Numbered from the stretch's first letter, positions 12,732-24,854 are shown. The stretch: 64,000 nt of DNA from Benincasa hispida (GCF_009727055.1 NC_052355.1:6018183-6082182), one strand, 5' to 3'. Notes: generated from the letters alone by a model not told the origin. Program-made: numbers and translations.

Positions 12732-13084
12732 CTAGAGCTTTTCCCCATTAACGTTCATCACGATCTCTCCCTTGTGCACATCAATTTGAGCGCGACCAGT
12801 CGAGAGGAATGGTCGCCCCAATATGATGGGCACATCTTCGTCTGCTTTATAGTCTAGAATGATGAAGTCTGCCGACAAGATGAATTTGTCAATTGAAATT
12901 GCGGCATCTTTCAACTCTCCCTCGGGATGTATTCGGGATCTGTACACAAGTAGGAGAATCTCTGTCGTGGGCGTGAGTTTGCCCATATTCAATCATTTGA
13001 AGATTGATAGAGGCATTACATTTATACTCGCCTCAAGATCGCATATTACTTGAGCAACGTTGACCCCTCCAATTGAGCATGGTA
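12732..13084 (-). pseudogene. Athila retropepsin remnant
   Basis: Read leftward: CDLEASINVMPLSIF, a stop, then a frame ending ILGRPFLSTGRAQIDVHKGE. This is the aspartic protease of the gag-pol polyprotein, which would cleave the polyprotein in the particle. The catalytic motif, DLGA in the family, is DLEA here, as expected from one G-to-A change, and a TGA stop follows, so the enzyme is inactive. The flap region and the ILGRPFL motif remain. Confidence 0.85.
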
Positions 13085-13999
13085 TCATGAAGATTCCTGG
13101 GTCGCACATTTTGGTGGGATCTTCGTATTTTGCGTTACTGCCTCTGTAGCGATCTTATCTTGATCATTTTGTTGCTTTTTAAATCTTTGCACAAATGGTG
13201 GTAGCTGGACTTCTTCTATCTCGTGTTCTAGAGGCTTGAAGGTGGACGTAACTTCTAAGTTCATCTTCTCAGGCTTTTCTGAATCATATGTCAACGGGTC
13301 CTCAGTTGTTACCGCATTCAAGTTGTTCATGATGGGTTCCTCCCCTACTTTCGCTGCCATGTTTTCGCTCAGCATAGAGACTGCTAAGCATTGTTCCTTT
13401 CCCATACCCCCAGAGTTGCGAGGGAGCTCAGTTGAGCTTGGCAACGCTCCTTGCAGTCTGTTCTTGAGTTTGCCCGCAATCTGTCCCATCTGAATTTCAA
13501 GATTGCGGATGGACGCCGTTTGATTCTAAAGCACTGATTCATTCTTCTCAATGTATTGCTTCAACAAACTCTCCAAGGATGAATATTGCGGTGCCTGCGA
13601 ACTGCGGGCTTGATTATGCGTTTGATCGTTGGTTCGAGGAAAAATCCAGTTGGCCCTTCTTTTTACGCTACTGGTTGAAAACTTTGTTATTGATTTTTCC
13701 ACGCGAAATTGGGGTGGTTTCTCCACTCGGGGTTGTACGTGTCGGAATAAGGGTTATTTCTTATGAAGCATATTGACTGTGGATTTTCTGGTTATTCTTC
13801 CATCAGGTGTGCTTCTCCACAGATGACACAACTTGCGGTCATTTTAGCAATTGCGTTGACCTACCCTTTTTGCATTCCCGTGCTATGAATTGTGATGCCT
13901 TATGTCAAACTCATCATCACAGTCATTTGGTTCTGAAGGGTTGCGATGGCCTCGTTTTCGCGTCACTGTCTTTAATTCTCAATCTTTGATCGCTTTCTC
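13085..13999 (-). pseudogene. Athila gag C-terminal half
   Basis: Two open stretches (13526-13726 and 13085-13489) carry the linker between capsid and protease, with LESLLKQYIEKNE and IRNLEIQMGQIAGKLKNR, a short amphipathic, probably coiled-coil region. Further right, about 13822-13860, a frame reads CVICGEAHLMEE then a stop: a zinc knuckle of type CX2CX3HX4C whose last cysteine is lost. The matching knuckle in the element at 39064-46838 is intact. Confidence 0.75.
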
Positions 14000-14000
14000 T

Positions 14001-14748
14001 CTAGTCTTCATGACTTTTAGAAATAGGATCAAGGATATTCTTGGCCTCCTCATAAGTTTTATCCAACAAACCTTCAGCTGCTGCCGCATTGGCAGCCGTT
14101 TGCAATGCGGGGGTTAATCCTTGGTAGAAAATCTCCATTTGCAAACAGTCTGGTAGGCCTTTATGCAGGCAATCTCTTACCAGCCTCTTAAACCTTGTCC
14201 TGGCATCGCTGAGTGATTTGTCAATATCCTGTTCAAAATTCATAATTAACTTCCTCCTTCTTGCATTCTCCATTTGGAGGGAAGTATTTCTTCATAAACT
14301 TTTCCACGACTTGTTCCCACGATGTTATCTCACCCGATTCGAGAGAATAAGCCCATTTTCGTGCCTGGTCACACAGCGAAAATGAAAACAAAGTTAGTCG
14401 AACCTCCTCAGTGGAGATATTAGGGAACACAAAAGTGTTGCATATTTCAATGAAACTCTTGAGATGGACGTGCGGATCCTCGCCATGCCTTCCACCAAAC
14501 TGTTCTACAATTTGGATCATCTGCAGCATCACCGGTTTCTTTTCGAATCTCGATCTGTCAAGAGTGAGCCTCATCATTCTTGGAGAGAAATCGTAGAGGT
14601 TGGGCGATGCATAGTCCCTAATGGGCCTATTCCGATCGTTCGCCAATAGGATGGGATTCACCATGAAATTATTTTCATTTTGTGCTCTATTTCCTGGTTG
14701 CTCCGCCATTCTTGGAGTTCTGTCTTGTTGTTGGTGGTTGGTTCTCAA
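14001..14748 (-). pseudogene. Athila gag N-terminal half (capsid)
   Basis: The frame 14233-14748 (171 aa) contains RPIRDYASPNLYDFSPRMMR, FGGRHGEDPHVHLKSFIEI and ARKWAYSLESGEITSWEQVV, the standard plant retrotransposon gag core. A frameshift near 14255 moves the reading to 14001-14273 (90 aa), with RRRKLIMNFEQD and DCLQMEIFYQGLTPA. Together they give most of a capsid. The product would package element RNA, but the frameshift breaks it. Confidence 0.85.
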
Positions 14749-14851
14749 TTTGCATCAGAACGTTCTTTCAATCTCTGGATTGTAATTCGCCAGAGATTGA
14801 AAGCTGCAAAGAAGATCACAAAATTATCGTTAGCACACTATATTGCCGAAG

Positions 14852-14869
14852 TCCCCGGCAACGGCGCCA
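14852..14869 (-). other. Primer binding site for tRNA-Asp
   Basis: On the minus strand TGGCGCCGTTGCCGGGGA, 18 bases, matches the complement of the plant tRNA-Asp 3' end without mismatch. It lies six bases after the LTR end. It marks the start of minus-strand DNA synthesis and is typical of Athila-type elements. Confidence 0.85.
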
Positions 14870-14875
14870 AAAACT

Positions 14876-16574
14876 TGATGCGTTATTTTATGCAATGAAA
14901 TAATGGTAGGGGTTGCGATGATGGAGAATGCGTTGTGCAAACAAGTTTTCTCAGTAGGACCCAAGTATAAATCCTACTGAGTTTCCTGGTAAGCCCATGG
15001 TCGAAATCAGGGACTAAGGAAAACAGTATGCGGTGGTAATTTTTAGATCACTTTGCTGTAACGAATAAATCAAGGAGTTGGATGGTTTTTTATTTACAGT
15101 ATAAAAAGTATGCAGCGAAATTGAGAAAAGAGCAATTATGTGACAGATACACCGAATATGCGGAGGAACGAGTCGAGAAGGTCTTTAGCTAACATTTCCC
15201 GAGAATGCGTTCAAGCTATGCGATCATGCTACACTCATGCGACTGGAACTCATTTTACAATGCAAATTGGATGACTCCTAATTTTAGGAGGCATGCGATG
15301 AATGCGATAGTGTCTATAGAACTTATTCCTAAGTCCCTACTTCTTGCCTATGCGATGACGATGCATGTAAGGACAAGACGACCACATACAATCATATCCT
15401 ATCTCTTGGGTGCACTGATGCGTTAATAGCAAACAAAGCTTATTCCTAAGCTTCTATCTCTTGATTATGCAGTTCTAATCTGACTCTCCCGAGCCTAGAT
15501 TCTAATCTAACTTTTCCAAGCCTAGATTCTATCCTTAGACTACCTTCCCAGTATCCCTAATGGACGAATGACGCATACATAATACAAGATAATCGCATAG
15601 AATGAAGATCTCAGATTATGCTAGCTACTTCTTAACCCATTCGACAGATTTAGCTACTCATGCGTAATGTACAGAGAGTGGACAGATATAAAGATGAAAA
15701 ATTCCATTTTTATAAATAAGTTCAGATTACAAAATGACAATGGAAATAAGGGTAGAGAGCCTGGTAGCAATTCCTTGCTTCTCAAGGCTTTTACACTGTG
15801 TTCTCTATTCCGACCAAAAGATGTTCTTGCTTCCGCAAGAGTTGGCCCTCTTTTTGATTTCAACGCTCCCTGGCACTCTTCCAAGTTCACCGTGACGATC
15901 TCTCGGTATAATCTCCCTTCTCTCACCTCTGCCTTTTAAGTATAAAAAAAAAAAACTAAGAACAAGGCTAACTCTATCTATAGGGAAAATTCTCTAAAAC
16001 TAAACTAATTAAACTGTCTTTGAACTCCTTCACTGAAGGTGGCCTTCGGTATTTATAGAGCTTCGGGGTGAAAGGCTTCTTCTCTCTTATGACTGTACTG
16101 ATAAGATGACATTAATTCTTTGTCTGATGCACCGAATATTTGTTACCGAAAAGTTGAGTGTACTTGCTACAGTAGGTTGTTAACGGCTCTTCAACTTAAT
16201 TCGGAATCGACAGTCATCAGCTTTCTGTCCCATCATGATTTATTGTGCTTTTCACCTAAATGCACCCACCATGATACGCTGGCTCTATGCAGCAACCTTC
16301 TTGAGCAGATATTCGTGAGCACAAATGATCGCATAGCCTTGTGTCAACGCTCTCTCTTAATGCGCTTGGACGTTAATTCTTTGGATCGCATTTTTTGCCT
16401 TGCTCAACGCATTTTCTGCATAAAAATACTTATGTTAGCTGTTTAATGCGATTGACGAATGAGATCGCAATGTTGTGAACTAATGCTTTTGGATGCAATA
16501 TTGATATTTATCATCGCAAATTTGCATTGTTTTATAACTTTGCATTTTAAAACATGCATTTCTGCCCATTATCA
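14876..16574 (-). repeat. 5' LTR of the gag-only Athila element
   Basis: 1699 bp, from TGATAATGGGC (16574) to AACGCATCA (14876) on the minus strand. A TATA box (plus text ATTTATAGAG, 16051-16060) is intact. The conserved U5 block lies at about 14985-15020. Confidence 0.85.
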
Positions 16575-17198
16575 CTCTCCCTTTGACCGACGGATGAACA
16601 GTGACGTGGTTATCTTTTCTTCTTCTTTTTGATGTCCCGAAGTTGGGCCTCAGATGTGGCCAACCTTTCGTGAGAGATTGTGCAGTTTCTTGTTCACTTG
16701 GCTTAGGATGCGTATTGCCAAGGGTTCTCCACCCTTGCAGGCTTGACTTTCCCTCCATGGCTGGACTCTCAGCCGTTGTCGGTGTTCCTATTCATGCTTC
16801 AAGCGTTTTTCTTCTTTCTTACGCTGTTTCTTTTCAGCCTTCCTTCTTGACTTCTTTTCCTCCCTTCAGTGACCTTTTCCAGCTCTTCACGCTCTTTTTT
16901 TTCTTGATTGACTTTTCCTCTTTGCTCTTCATTTCTTCGATCCGTCCAGCATACCTCTAACAGGTCCTCATTGGAATCCGCTGGCGCATGCTCCTTAGGA
17001 TCCATTGTCGCAAGGGCTTCCCCTTGCATAACACCACCATTGCGACAGTCAGATTATCTTCTTCTGGCAGCGACTAGTTTACTACTCCTTCTTTTATTAA
17101 TCTTCCGTCACGTTCCATGTTACTGAGGATGCATCCAAAGACTTCCTTATCATCTTTTCTCTGTAGTTCACTAGCAGCAGAAAGTTGGGATGCGGCCA
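16575..17198 (-). pseudogene. Lysine/glutamate-rich degenerate ORF, right part
   Basis: The frame 16799-17029 (76 aa) begins MQGEALATMDPKEHAPADSN and continues into a run rich in K, E and R. It is interrupted by the Athila element on the left and ends at a chromovirus LTR on the right. See 9096-9600 for its continuation. The function is unknown. Confidence 0.4.
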
Positions 17199-17799
17199 TG
17201 TAACAACCTGACTCCCTAGGACTCAAGGTAGGCTGTTACTATACACATGCATGCATTAAATTTAAAACAAAACCTTTTCATAGTGAAATACATGGCAATA
17301 AATAAAGTCAATTAAGAGATTTCATTAAAACTAGATAATAAAAATCCAAGTCACAGGGCGCCCCTAAATCATAAATAGGAAAAAGATGAATCTAGAAAAC
17401 TTTAAAAGTCTGAAAAAAAAAAATGAATACCAAACGATAAGTTCCAAACATCAAGACTAAAAGTTTAAGACATAAAAAGAAATCTTGAAACATGAGTGGA
17501 AGCATAAGACTAATCCTAGTAGCTTGGTCATGGATTATGCTTGTCATTCGCCAGCGCGTCTCTACCCTTAACTGAAACATAAATATGAGGAAGGTGAGTA
17601 TTAAAATGCTCAGTAAGTACGACCCTAAACATAAACATGAGGAAGGGTGAGTATTAAATTACCAGGGCAAGGCTAGGCATCCATTTCTTCTAGATGCCGA
17701 CCTCTGGTGGGACGTACATACGACCCTAATTTTCATGGAAAACATATAAATGAACATTTGAACTTATCTTACTCTAGTAAAGAGTACCCACTATCTCTA

Positions 17800-17911
17800 G
17801 TGAATCCCGAAGGAAACACAACCTCTGGTGAATCGTAAAGGAGACACAACCTCTAGTGAATCTCAAAGGATATAAAACTTCTAGTGAATCCCGAAGAAGA
17901 CACAAGCTCTA
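17800..17911 (-). repeat. 28-bp minisatellite in chromovirus LTR (4 units)
   Basis: Four units of 28 bp of the type GTGAATCCCGAAGGA plus a CACAACCTCT part, in register. The same repeat has 7 units at 23974-24169 and 4 at 58609-58720. Confidence 0.9.
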
Positions 17912-17927
17912 TAACTATCGATACATA

Positions 17928-19917
17928 TGATAACTGGTAGAAATGCAAATTATTGTAGCCTTTTATTTAGAATTGTGAGGGCTAACAAGTAGAATATGCG
18001 GTGATTATACTAAGAATTCATGTGAAAGGTGAGGTTGCATCGATCAACATTGAAAATATCGGCTAACCCAATATTATGCATTATTCTGCGTCAAAATGTC
18101 TATCTTTTGTAGCTATCGCAGGAATTGGTCACATGTGGTGAATCTCATACCATCACAAAGGTGATCACATAGTTCATCGCATGGATGTTGCGGCTGATAA
18201 TCGCATGCGTCCATCACATGGAGGTCGCGGCTACAGAGTGATAACCATGATAGAAGGGTGATCGCAAGGTTGGTGGAATGCGATGGTACTCTGGAAACCA
18301 AGCATGAACGCATACCTTGGGAGTATAAAAAAGTTGATGTTGACATTTCACCTACCACGCTGTTAGTAGCAGAGATTCAGAGCAGGTGCATCGCGCCGTT
18401 AGTGACAGAGACTCAAAGTGGGACCATCAATCTTGTCGGTGATTGAGCTCTATAAATAGAGCCTTAGAGCCCAAATTCAAGGTATCCGAGCTTCTGCCTT
18501 AAGGCAGATCCTTGTGATCACAGATGGAAGCGTGTGAAGACATTCTTTGAGGGTTCTTCATTCCTTCACCCATTCCGAGTGATGATCGGAGCTTTGCCGG
18601 AGATAGATCTCAAGAGAGACTAGTCCACCGCCCTTCCATGGCACCACCAGCAGCCTTGACATACATCTGATGGAAGCAAGAGATTGCCTACATCTAACCC
18701 TCCATCTCTCTTCTATCTCTGTATTGTATTATATTTTGGCTTAAAACATTAATACATTTTGTAATCAATGCATCTCTTTATTTCATTCGATTCCATCTTC
18801 ATTTACTTATTCTTTATCACCCTTTACTTTCATTGCAACAAACTAAGTAAGATTGCAAGAGTATCACATATTCAATTATGCAACATAGACATATGAAGCA
18901 TGTAGCAAACCACCGAGAGGTGCGTGTTGTGTGAGTATAGTGAGTAAATCCTATTTTCTTAATGTGAGACTGTAGCAACACTTGTCTATGAGCAGGTGCA
19001 ACGCTTATCTATGAGCTGATCAACGATGACTAACGGCCCGGGAGGGTAAGTAGTGGAACTCATTAGGCAAAGTAAGCAGTGTTCCTAGAGATAGGAATAA
19101 TCTTATGTTCAACCATGCTTTATGTGATCATCTTGTCTTATGAATGCATCATTCATCATTTGGACATATTTAGGAGAGTAGTCTAAAGACCAAATCTAAG
19201 TTTGAGAGAGTCAAATTGGATTGCATAAGCAAGAGTAGAAGCTTACGAATAAGTTCTATTTGCTATTTACACAGTGCATGCTCCCTAGAAATAGGATATG
19301 GTGGTATGCGGTCACCTTTTCTTATGTGAGTTAGATTGGATAAGCAAGAATAGAGGCTTAGACATAAGCCCTATCAACATTTTCACATATGCATAGCATG
19401 CGTCCTAGAAATAGGAATCGTATATTTATGTATAGCATGATCGCATAACTTATGCTGACTGGGGTTACCCTTATGATCAAGCTTAATGATGCGGTGAAGT
19501 TATCCCTTCCACTATTTTATCTATTTTTTCCATGCATCTTATTACAAGTTAACAGTTGTTGCGTCTCTACCAACTCTCATAGTCATACTTCCATTACTTA
19601 ATCTATTTAGTTAGGAGTAGGAGTAACACATAGTCTTTTAACTTCATTATTCTTTTATTCTTCGCCGTAAACACATCACTTCGCAACATTTAGTTACAAG
19701 TCCCTGAGTTTGACCTCGGATCACCCCGAGAAATTTGCGATCTTGTTATACTTGGAAAGAGAGCAAGAAAACTTGTGATGAGAATGCATGGTCATCACAT
19801 ATATTCTTAAACGCATATTGCATATTTCTTAGTCCAATGCATGACCATCGACGCATGGAGAACGAACACATATCATAAGATGAACGCATATTTATACTCT
19901 CCATTTTCCACGCATCA
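17928..19917 (+). mobile_element. Solo Athila-type LTR with target duplication ACATA
   Basis: 1990 bp from TGATAACTGG to CCACGCATCA, flanked by ACATA at 17923-17927 and 19918-19922. Joining the flanks restores the chromovirus LTR text as seen near 58741. A TATA box (18448-18459), leader motifs and the conserved U5 block (about 19700-19735) are present. No internal sequence remains, which fits LTR-LTR recombination. Confidence 0.95.
18448..18459 (+). promoter_or_regulatory. LTR TATA box
   Basis: CTCTATAAATAG in the solo LTR 17928-19917. Confidence 0.6.
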
Positions 19918-20728
19918 ACATACAACAATCTCATAAATATATCATGCATAATAACATAGTCTTACAACATGTTCGTACATCACCTCATACTAATAAATCC
20001 ATCAGGAGTTCATATATCACACACACGGAAGTTCACGCTAACAATCACACATCATTCACATATAATGAGCAACTCTTTCCTCATACATATCGATGCAAAC
20101 AACCTCAAAATCTCAAATAAAAGCTTAAATTTTTTTGCCTGGCACATAGTCAATTCCAACAGTATGATTACTTGAGTCGAAATTCCAAGACTAGCTCAAA
20201 GAATCAAACACTAGCAACACTCAATTTAACATTCCTATCATATAAACACAACCTTCAGTTCTAACCAAAATAACTAAATTTTAGATCCTTAGACTTAGTT
20301 CTAGAATATCCAGTTTATTGCAATCCTCAATGAAACCCAAAAATTTAAATGCCCAAATGCTTACCTAAACTGTGCTGAAAATGTCAACAAAATCGACTCG
20401 CTAAACAACAAATAAATTCCACACTAACTTCAATCTACAATCAAAATTTTGTGTGTAAGCAAGATTTAATCCAAAATTTTTTTTAGTGGGTATTACACCA
20501 ACACTCAAAATTTCACCACTTACCAAGATCTTACCCTGAAGCCAAGATCCAACAAGAATAGTGAAGAAGGAAATAAAATATGTGTGGAAAATCAGTGGTG
20601 GCGGGCGAGCGGCGCGCTCAAATCTGGCAGACGGCGCAATGACTTTTGGAGGCGAGCAACGGTGCTATTTGTGGTGAGGCACTAGCTGGAGGCGAGCGAC
20701 AGTGCGACTACTAAGTAAAAGGATGAAC

Positions 20729-21566
20729 ATCGAGAAATACTTCTTGTAGAAACACTCCTTAAACTGCTCCTACGTCGTAAATCCCTCACTAGTGTCAATC
20801 ATCTTCTCCACTAAACGCCACGAAATCTCTGCATTTTCTGTCAACATAAAAACTACACAACGGAGCTTGTGCTCCTCTGGACACCTCATGTAGCGAAAGA
20901 TTGTCTGATCGAGGACAACCACATCTTTGCCTTTGTAGGATCCCTCAATGATCTATCAAAGCGGCGTGGGTCAATTATGAAATTCCTCAAGTATTTAGCC
21001 TCAAGGGATAGGTTTTGCATGTTCTGATTCTGCAGCTGAGTCCGTTGCAACCGAACCTGTGACATTTTCTCCTGTTGAGTCTGGTTCTGAGAGGTCTGCC
21101 CTACCATGGCACTACAGATCAGGTCTTATAATCTTTCCATCAGGGATGATGCCACAGCTTCCCCAATTCTTGCTTCCATCGCTTTCTCATCAACTTGAGC
21201 CGTGGGAGTGTTCGAAGTTGTCGAGACATTCTGACGCCTATCGACTCCCTCTTTCTGCACATCTGGCGGGGGAGGGTCCTGGATTTGTGAGTGCTGCACT
21301 TGGGGGTCCTGAACCCCTTCTTTAACTATCTTCTATGCTCTGAGCGTAGGTGTCATGTCTTGTCATAAGCTCATATATCTGCTCTCGTTGGATCCTTTTT
21401 CAATGAAACATATGTACTAAGGCATTACATCAACTAGTCTCATACATATATATAAATAAAACTCTTATTAGTAACGCATACCTGGCGATGACTAGGAATC
21501 CGTTACTGGGCCAAACGAACTATTTAGACTTATGTGGTAAGTCAATCTTCAGAACCCAAAATGTGG
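20729..21566 (-). pseudogene. Chromovirus gag, N-terminal part
   Basis: Reading leftward from about 21350: a glutamine-rich start, then LSLEAKYLRNFIIDPRRFD and RSLRDPTKAKMWLSSI (20886-21107), then in shifted frames YMRCPEEHKLRCVVF and EQFKECFYKKYFS. This is the Ty3/gypsy chromovirus gag core. It stops at about 20731, where truncated LTR sequence begins. The 5' LTR and primer site lie just upstream, so this was the start of an element whose remainder is lost. Confidence 0.8.
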
Positions 21567-21578
21567 CCTCTGATACCA
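21567..21578 (-). other. Primer binding site for initiator tRNA-Met
   Basis: The minus strand reads TGGTATCAGAGG, two bases after the LTR end at 21581. It matches the complement of the initiator tRNA-Met 3' end except at the last base, as is usual for chromoviruses. Confidence 0.8.
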
Positions 21579-22070
21579 ACTGTAACAACCCGACTCCATA
21601 GGACTCAAGCTAGGTCGTTACTACACACATGCATGCATGAAATTTAAAATGATACCTTTCCATAGCAAAATAAATGCCAATAAATAAAGTCAATTAAGAG
21701 ATTTCATTAAAACTAGATAATAAAAATTCAAGTCACGGGGTACCCCTAAATCATAAATAGGAAAAAAATAAATCTAGAAAACTTTAAAAGTCTGAAAAAA
21801 AAAACAAATACCAAACGATAAGTTCCAAACATTAGGATTAAAAATTTAAGACATGAAAAGAAATCTTGAAACATGCACGGAAGCATAAGACTAATCCCAG
21901 TAGCTTGGTCATGGATTCCGCTTGTCATTCGCTTGCACGTTTTTACCCTTACCTAAAACATAAACATGAGAAAGGGTGAGTATTAAAATACTCAGTAAGT
22001 AACCCCACTACTGAGGTCAGGTTAGGCATCCATGTCCTCTAGATGCCTACCTCTTGTGGGATGTACATAC

Positions 22071-23896
22071 TGATGGAATATAAAGAACACATGCACAGTG
22101 GAAACAAGGATTGATAACGTTCTAAATACATAAAAACATGAATAAGCATGCATAAAGGGTTAAAAATTACAACCTTTGTAGAATCCAATGCAATCTTCCT
22201 CTCCCGAGCTTGATCGACACCACCAATGAAATATTCTCGCTATTCTCCAGTTGAAGAACAGGTTGTGGGACTGATTTGTTAGTGAAAACAATGGAATTTC
22301 ACTATAGTAAAAGGAGAGTAAAGATATTTAGGTGGAAGAGTTTTGGTCAATAGTCAAATAAGCATTAGATTTTACAAAATTTAAAAACCAAACTATTTAT
22401 AGAAAAAATTCATGCAAAATCCTATCTTGCATATCTTCCACCTCAAACTCCACTAGTATGTAATCTTTAGGTGTCGAGCTTGGGAAGTGCCATTTCAAAG
22501 TCCACATAGTTAATGGAAAAATTCAACAATTAGATTTTTCCACGAACTAATTTTTTTATTAAAAAAATGAAATACAATTTTAAATTTTAGAAAATATTTA
22601 ATCAAAAAAAATTTCAATGAAGTAAAATAAACAAATTTAATATCACATATTAAATTGTCTTTGACACTTAGCTTTGATTAATCACATTAAACATGTTTAA
22701 AAAATACTTTCATGTTAATGATCAAGTATATTCTAAAAAATAGTTAATTAATAAATTATTTATTTAATTGTAAATTATATCTCATATAAAATACAATTTT
22801 TCCTAAAGCTCGAATTTGAACATTTGAAATTCTTATTTCACCTAGTTCTTCAATTTTGTCCGTAGTGAGCTAGTAAGAAGACTCGGTGGTCCTACAGATC
22901 ATGGGCTCCAACGATTCTAGACTAACCGCTCAAACTCTTTAACCTAGTTAATCAACATTCATTAATTAACAAGACTGTCCACTATAGTCTGTAGTTGCAC
23001 TCCCCTCACTGTATATATATTACGTGTCCATTTGATATAATCGTTATCAATAAGTTGATCCTTCACAAGTTGTTCGTAACCTCAGTTAGATCAAATACCG
23101 AAATACCCCTAAGTTACATATTTTCTTCTTAAGTACTACCATCCCTCTAATGAACAATTGATTTAGGATCATAATCACTAAATCCATTCCCTCCCAGGCC
23201 AATAAGAGGATGGGTCCCCTTGTTCAAGACCCGGGATCAGCCCTTAAGGGAACAACATTTCTACTATCCCTAAAATGGGTATGAGTGAATTCCATCTTGG
23301 AAATTTTGTGTCCCCAGCCATCTACCCAGCCTTATCCATGAAATGGGAGGCATATTGAGTAGTGATTTTGAGCTTACCCTCACCTATGCAGATCAAGGGA
23401 CAATCGCGAATAAACAAAAGTTCATAGACAGCTCAGGATTCAAATCAAGTTATCTAGGTCATCAAGAAGTTAAATTAATCAGTGTTAACAGTAAACGCTG
23501 TTAATACGTAACAATGATTATTTCATGGTCTGTCTTACACAATCTCATCGTGTAGAACACCCACGCTCATATATCTCTACATGAACAAATTGATGACATC
23601 GTTAATGACACTTTATAACATTTATAACAATCATAAAGGTAGTCGTATTCAATAGTATTTCCAGAAATAGTCAACCATCCTAATCCAAGTACTATAGACT
23701 GTTTAGGCTATTTTACTTGAACTTGATTAAGTTTATGTCTCCACATAAAGTCCAAGTATTCATGACAATAGTCAAGGGTTCGTAGTTTATTAGATTCAGA
23801 GTTATGAAACAATCAACAACACTTGTCTGAATAAACTTCATATATGTTTACTGTTTACAAAACTACGAGTTTTAGGAAATAGAACCTAATACATCA
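22071..23896 (-). mobile_element. Solo Ty1/copia LTR inserted in chromovirus LTR
   Basis: On the plus strand it runs from TGATGGAATA to AATACATCA. Read on the minus strand it opens with 'taggttctatttcctaaaactcgtag', the decayed copia LTR start. Host sequence 'gggatgtacatac' before and 'cccctaattttcat' after is continuous in the sister LTRs (17720-17745, 58515-58545). No clear target duplication remains. Confidence 0.85.
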
Positions 23897-23973
23897 CCCC
23901 TAATTTTCATTGAACACATATAAATGAACATCTGAACTCATCCTACCATAGTTAACAGTACCCACTACCTCTA

Positions 23974-24169
23974 GTGAATCCCAAAGGAAACACAACCTCT
24001 GGTGAATCTCGAAGGAGACACAACATCTAGTGAATCTTGAAGGATACACAATCTCTAGTAAATCTTGAAGGAGACACAACCTCTAATGAATCCCGAAGGA
24101 GACACAATCTCTGGTGAATCCCGAAGGATACACAACCTCTAGTGGATCCCGAAGGAGACACAACCTCAA
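23974..24169 (-). repeat. 28-bp minisatellite in chromovirus LTR (7 units)
   Basis: Seven units in perfect 28-bp register, with unit-to-unit substitutions. Homologous to the arrays at 17800, 56294 and 58609. Confidence 0.9.
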
Positions 24170-24823
24170 GTGGGTATCCAACTGACGATATACTTCAATT
24201 CAACCATTATAACTAAATTTTATATCCATAGACTCAATTCCAGAATACCGAGTTTATCGCAATCCTCGATGAAACCCAAAAATTTAAATGCTCAAATGCT
24301 TATCCAAATTGTGCCAGAAACGCCAACAAAATTGACCCGCTAAATAGCAAATAAATTCCACACCAACTTCAATCTATTGTTAAAATTTTGTGGGTAAGCA
24401 AGATTTAGTCCAAAAAAAATTTAAGTGGGCATTCAACCAAAACCCAAAATTTCACCACTTACCAAGATCTTACCCCGAAGCCAAGATCCAATAAGAACAA
24501 TGAAGAAGGAAAGAAAATCTGTGCGACAGATCAGTGGCGGTGGATGAATGGCTCGCTAAATTCTGGAAAATGTGCGATAACTTTTGGAGGCGAGCGGCGG
24601 CGCTATCTGTGATGAGGCACTAGCTAAAAGAGAGTGGCAGCATGGCTGTTGGGTGAAAGGACGCATGATGACGGGGGCGACGCGACTCAGATCTGGAGAG
24701 AGCTGCTTAGGTTTGCCAGTGGGGAGGAAAAAATCTCAGAGGGTGGGGGGTGCTTCGTGAAGACAAAAGAGAGAGAGAAAATTTGGGGGGAGGGGGTGTG
24801 CCGCGTGTAAGGGAGAGGAGAGG

Positions 24824-24849
<26 letters not shown>
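24824..24849. repeat. Poly-T run (26)
   Basis: An uninterrupted run of T in the plus strand of the chromovirus LTR, following a purine-rich G-run segment. It is prone to length error in sequencing. Confidence 0.9.

Positions 24850-24854
<5 letters not shown>

Larger units (their letters stand above)
9601..16574 (-). mobile_element. Non-autonomous Athila element (LTR-gag-PR-LTR)
   Basis: Two LTRs of about 1.7 kb in the same minus orientation bound a 3.6-kb interior. The 5' LTR (14876-16574) is followed by a perfect tRNA-Asp primer site (14852-14869), gag and a protease remnant, then directly the 3' UTR, a polypurine tract and the 3' LTR (9601-11277). Reverse transcriptase, RNase H and integrase are absent. 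The flanks CTCTT (9596-9600) and CTCTC (16575-16579) differ at one base and look like a target duplication, so this is a discrete insertion. It sits inside the charged minus-strand ORF region. Confidence 0.85.
17199..20728 (-). mobile_element. Truncated chromovirus LTR carrying a nested solo LTR
   Basis: The left border TGTAACAACCTGACTCC is the reversed LTR end also seen at 21581 and 58046. The right side matches 24420-24670 of the neighbouring LTR up to about 20728, where it joins gag sequence abruptly, so the LTR lacks its 5' part. The host LTR is split by 17928-19917 and resumes with 'caacaatctcataaatatatc'. A 28-bp minisatellite lies at 17800-17911. Confidence 0.8.

Noticed and set aside
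14852..14869. tRNA-like sequence matching the tRNA-Asp 3' end
   Set aside because: Only the 18-base end is present and it lies next to an LTR, so it is a primer binding site and not a tRNA gene.
17392..17580. Similar 60-62-aa frames at 17392-17580 and 21746-21928
   Set aside because: Both lie in the same part of two chromovirus LTRs; similarity is from LTR homology.
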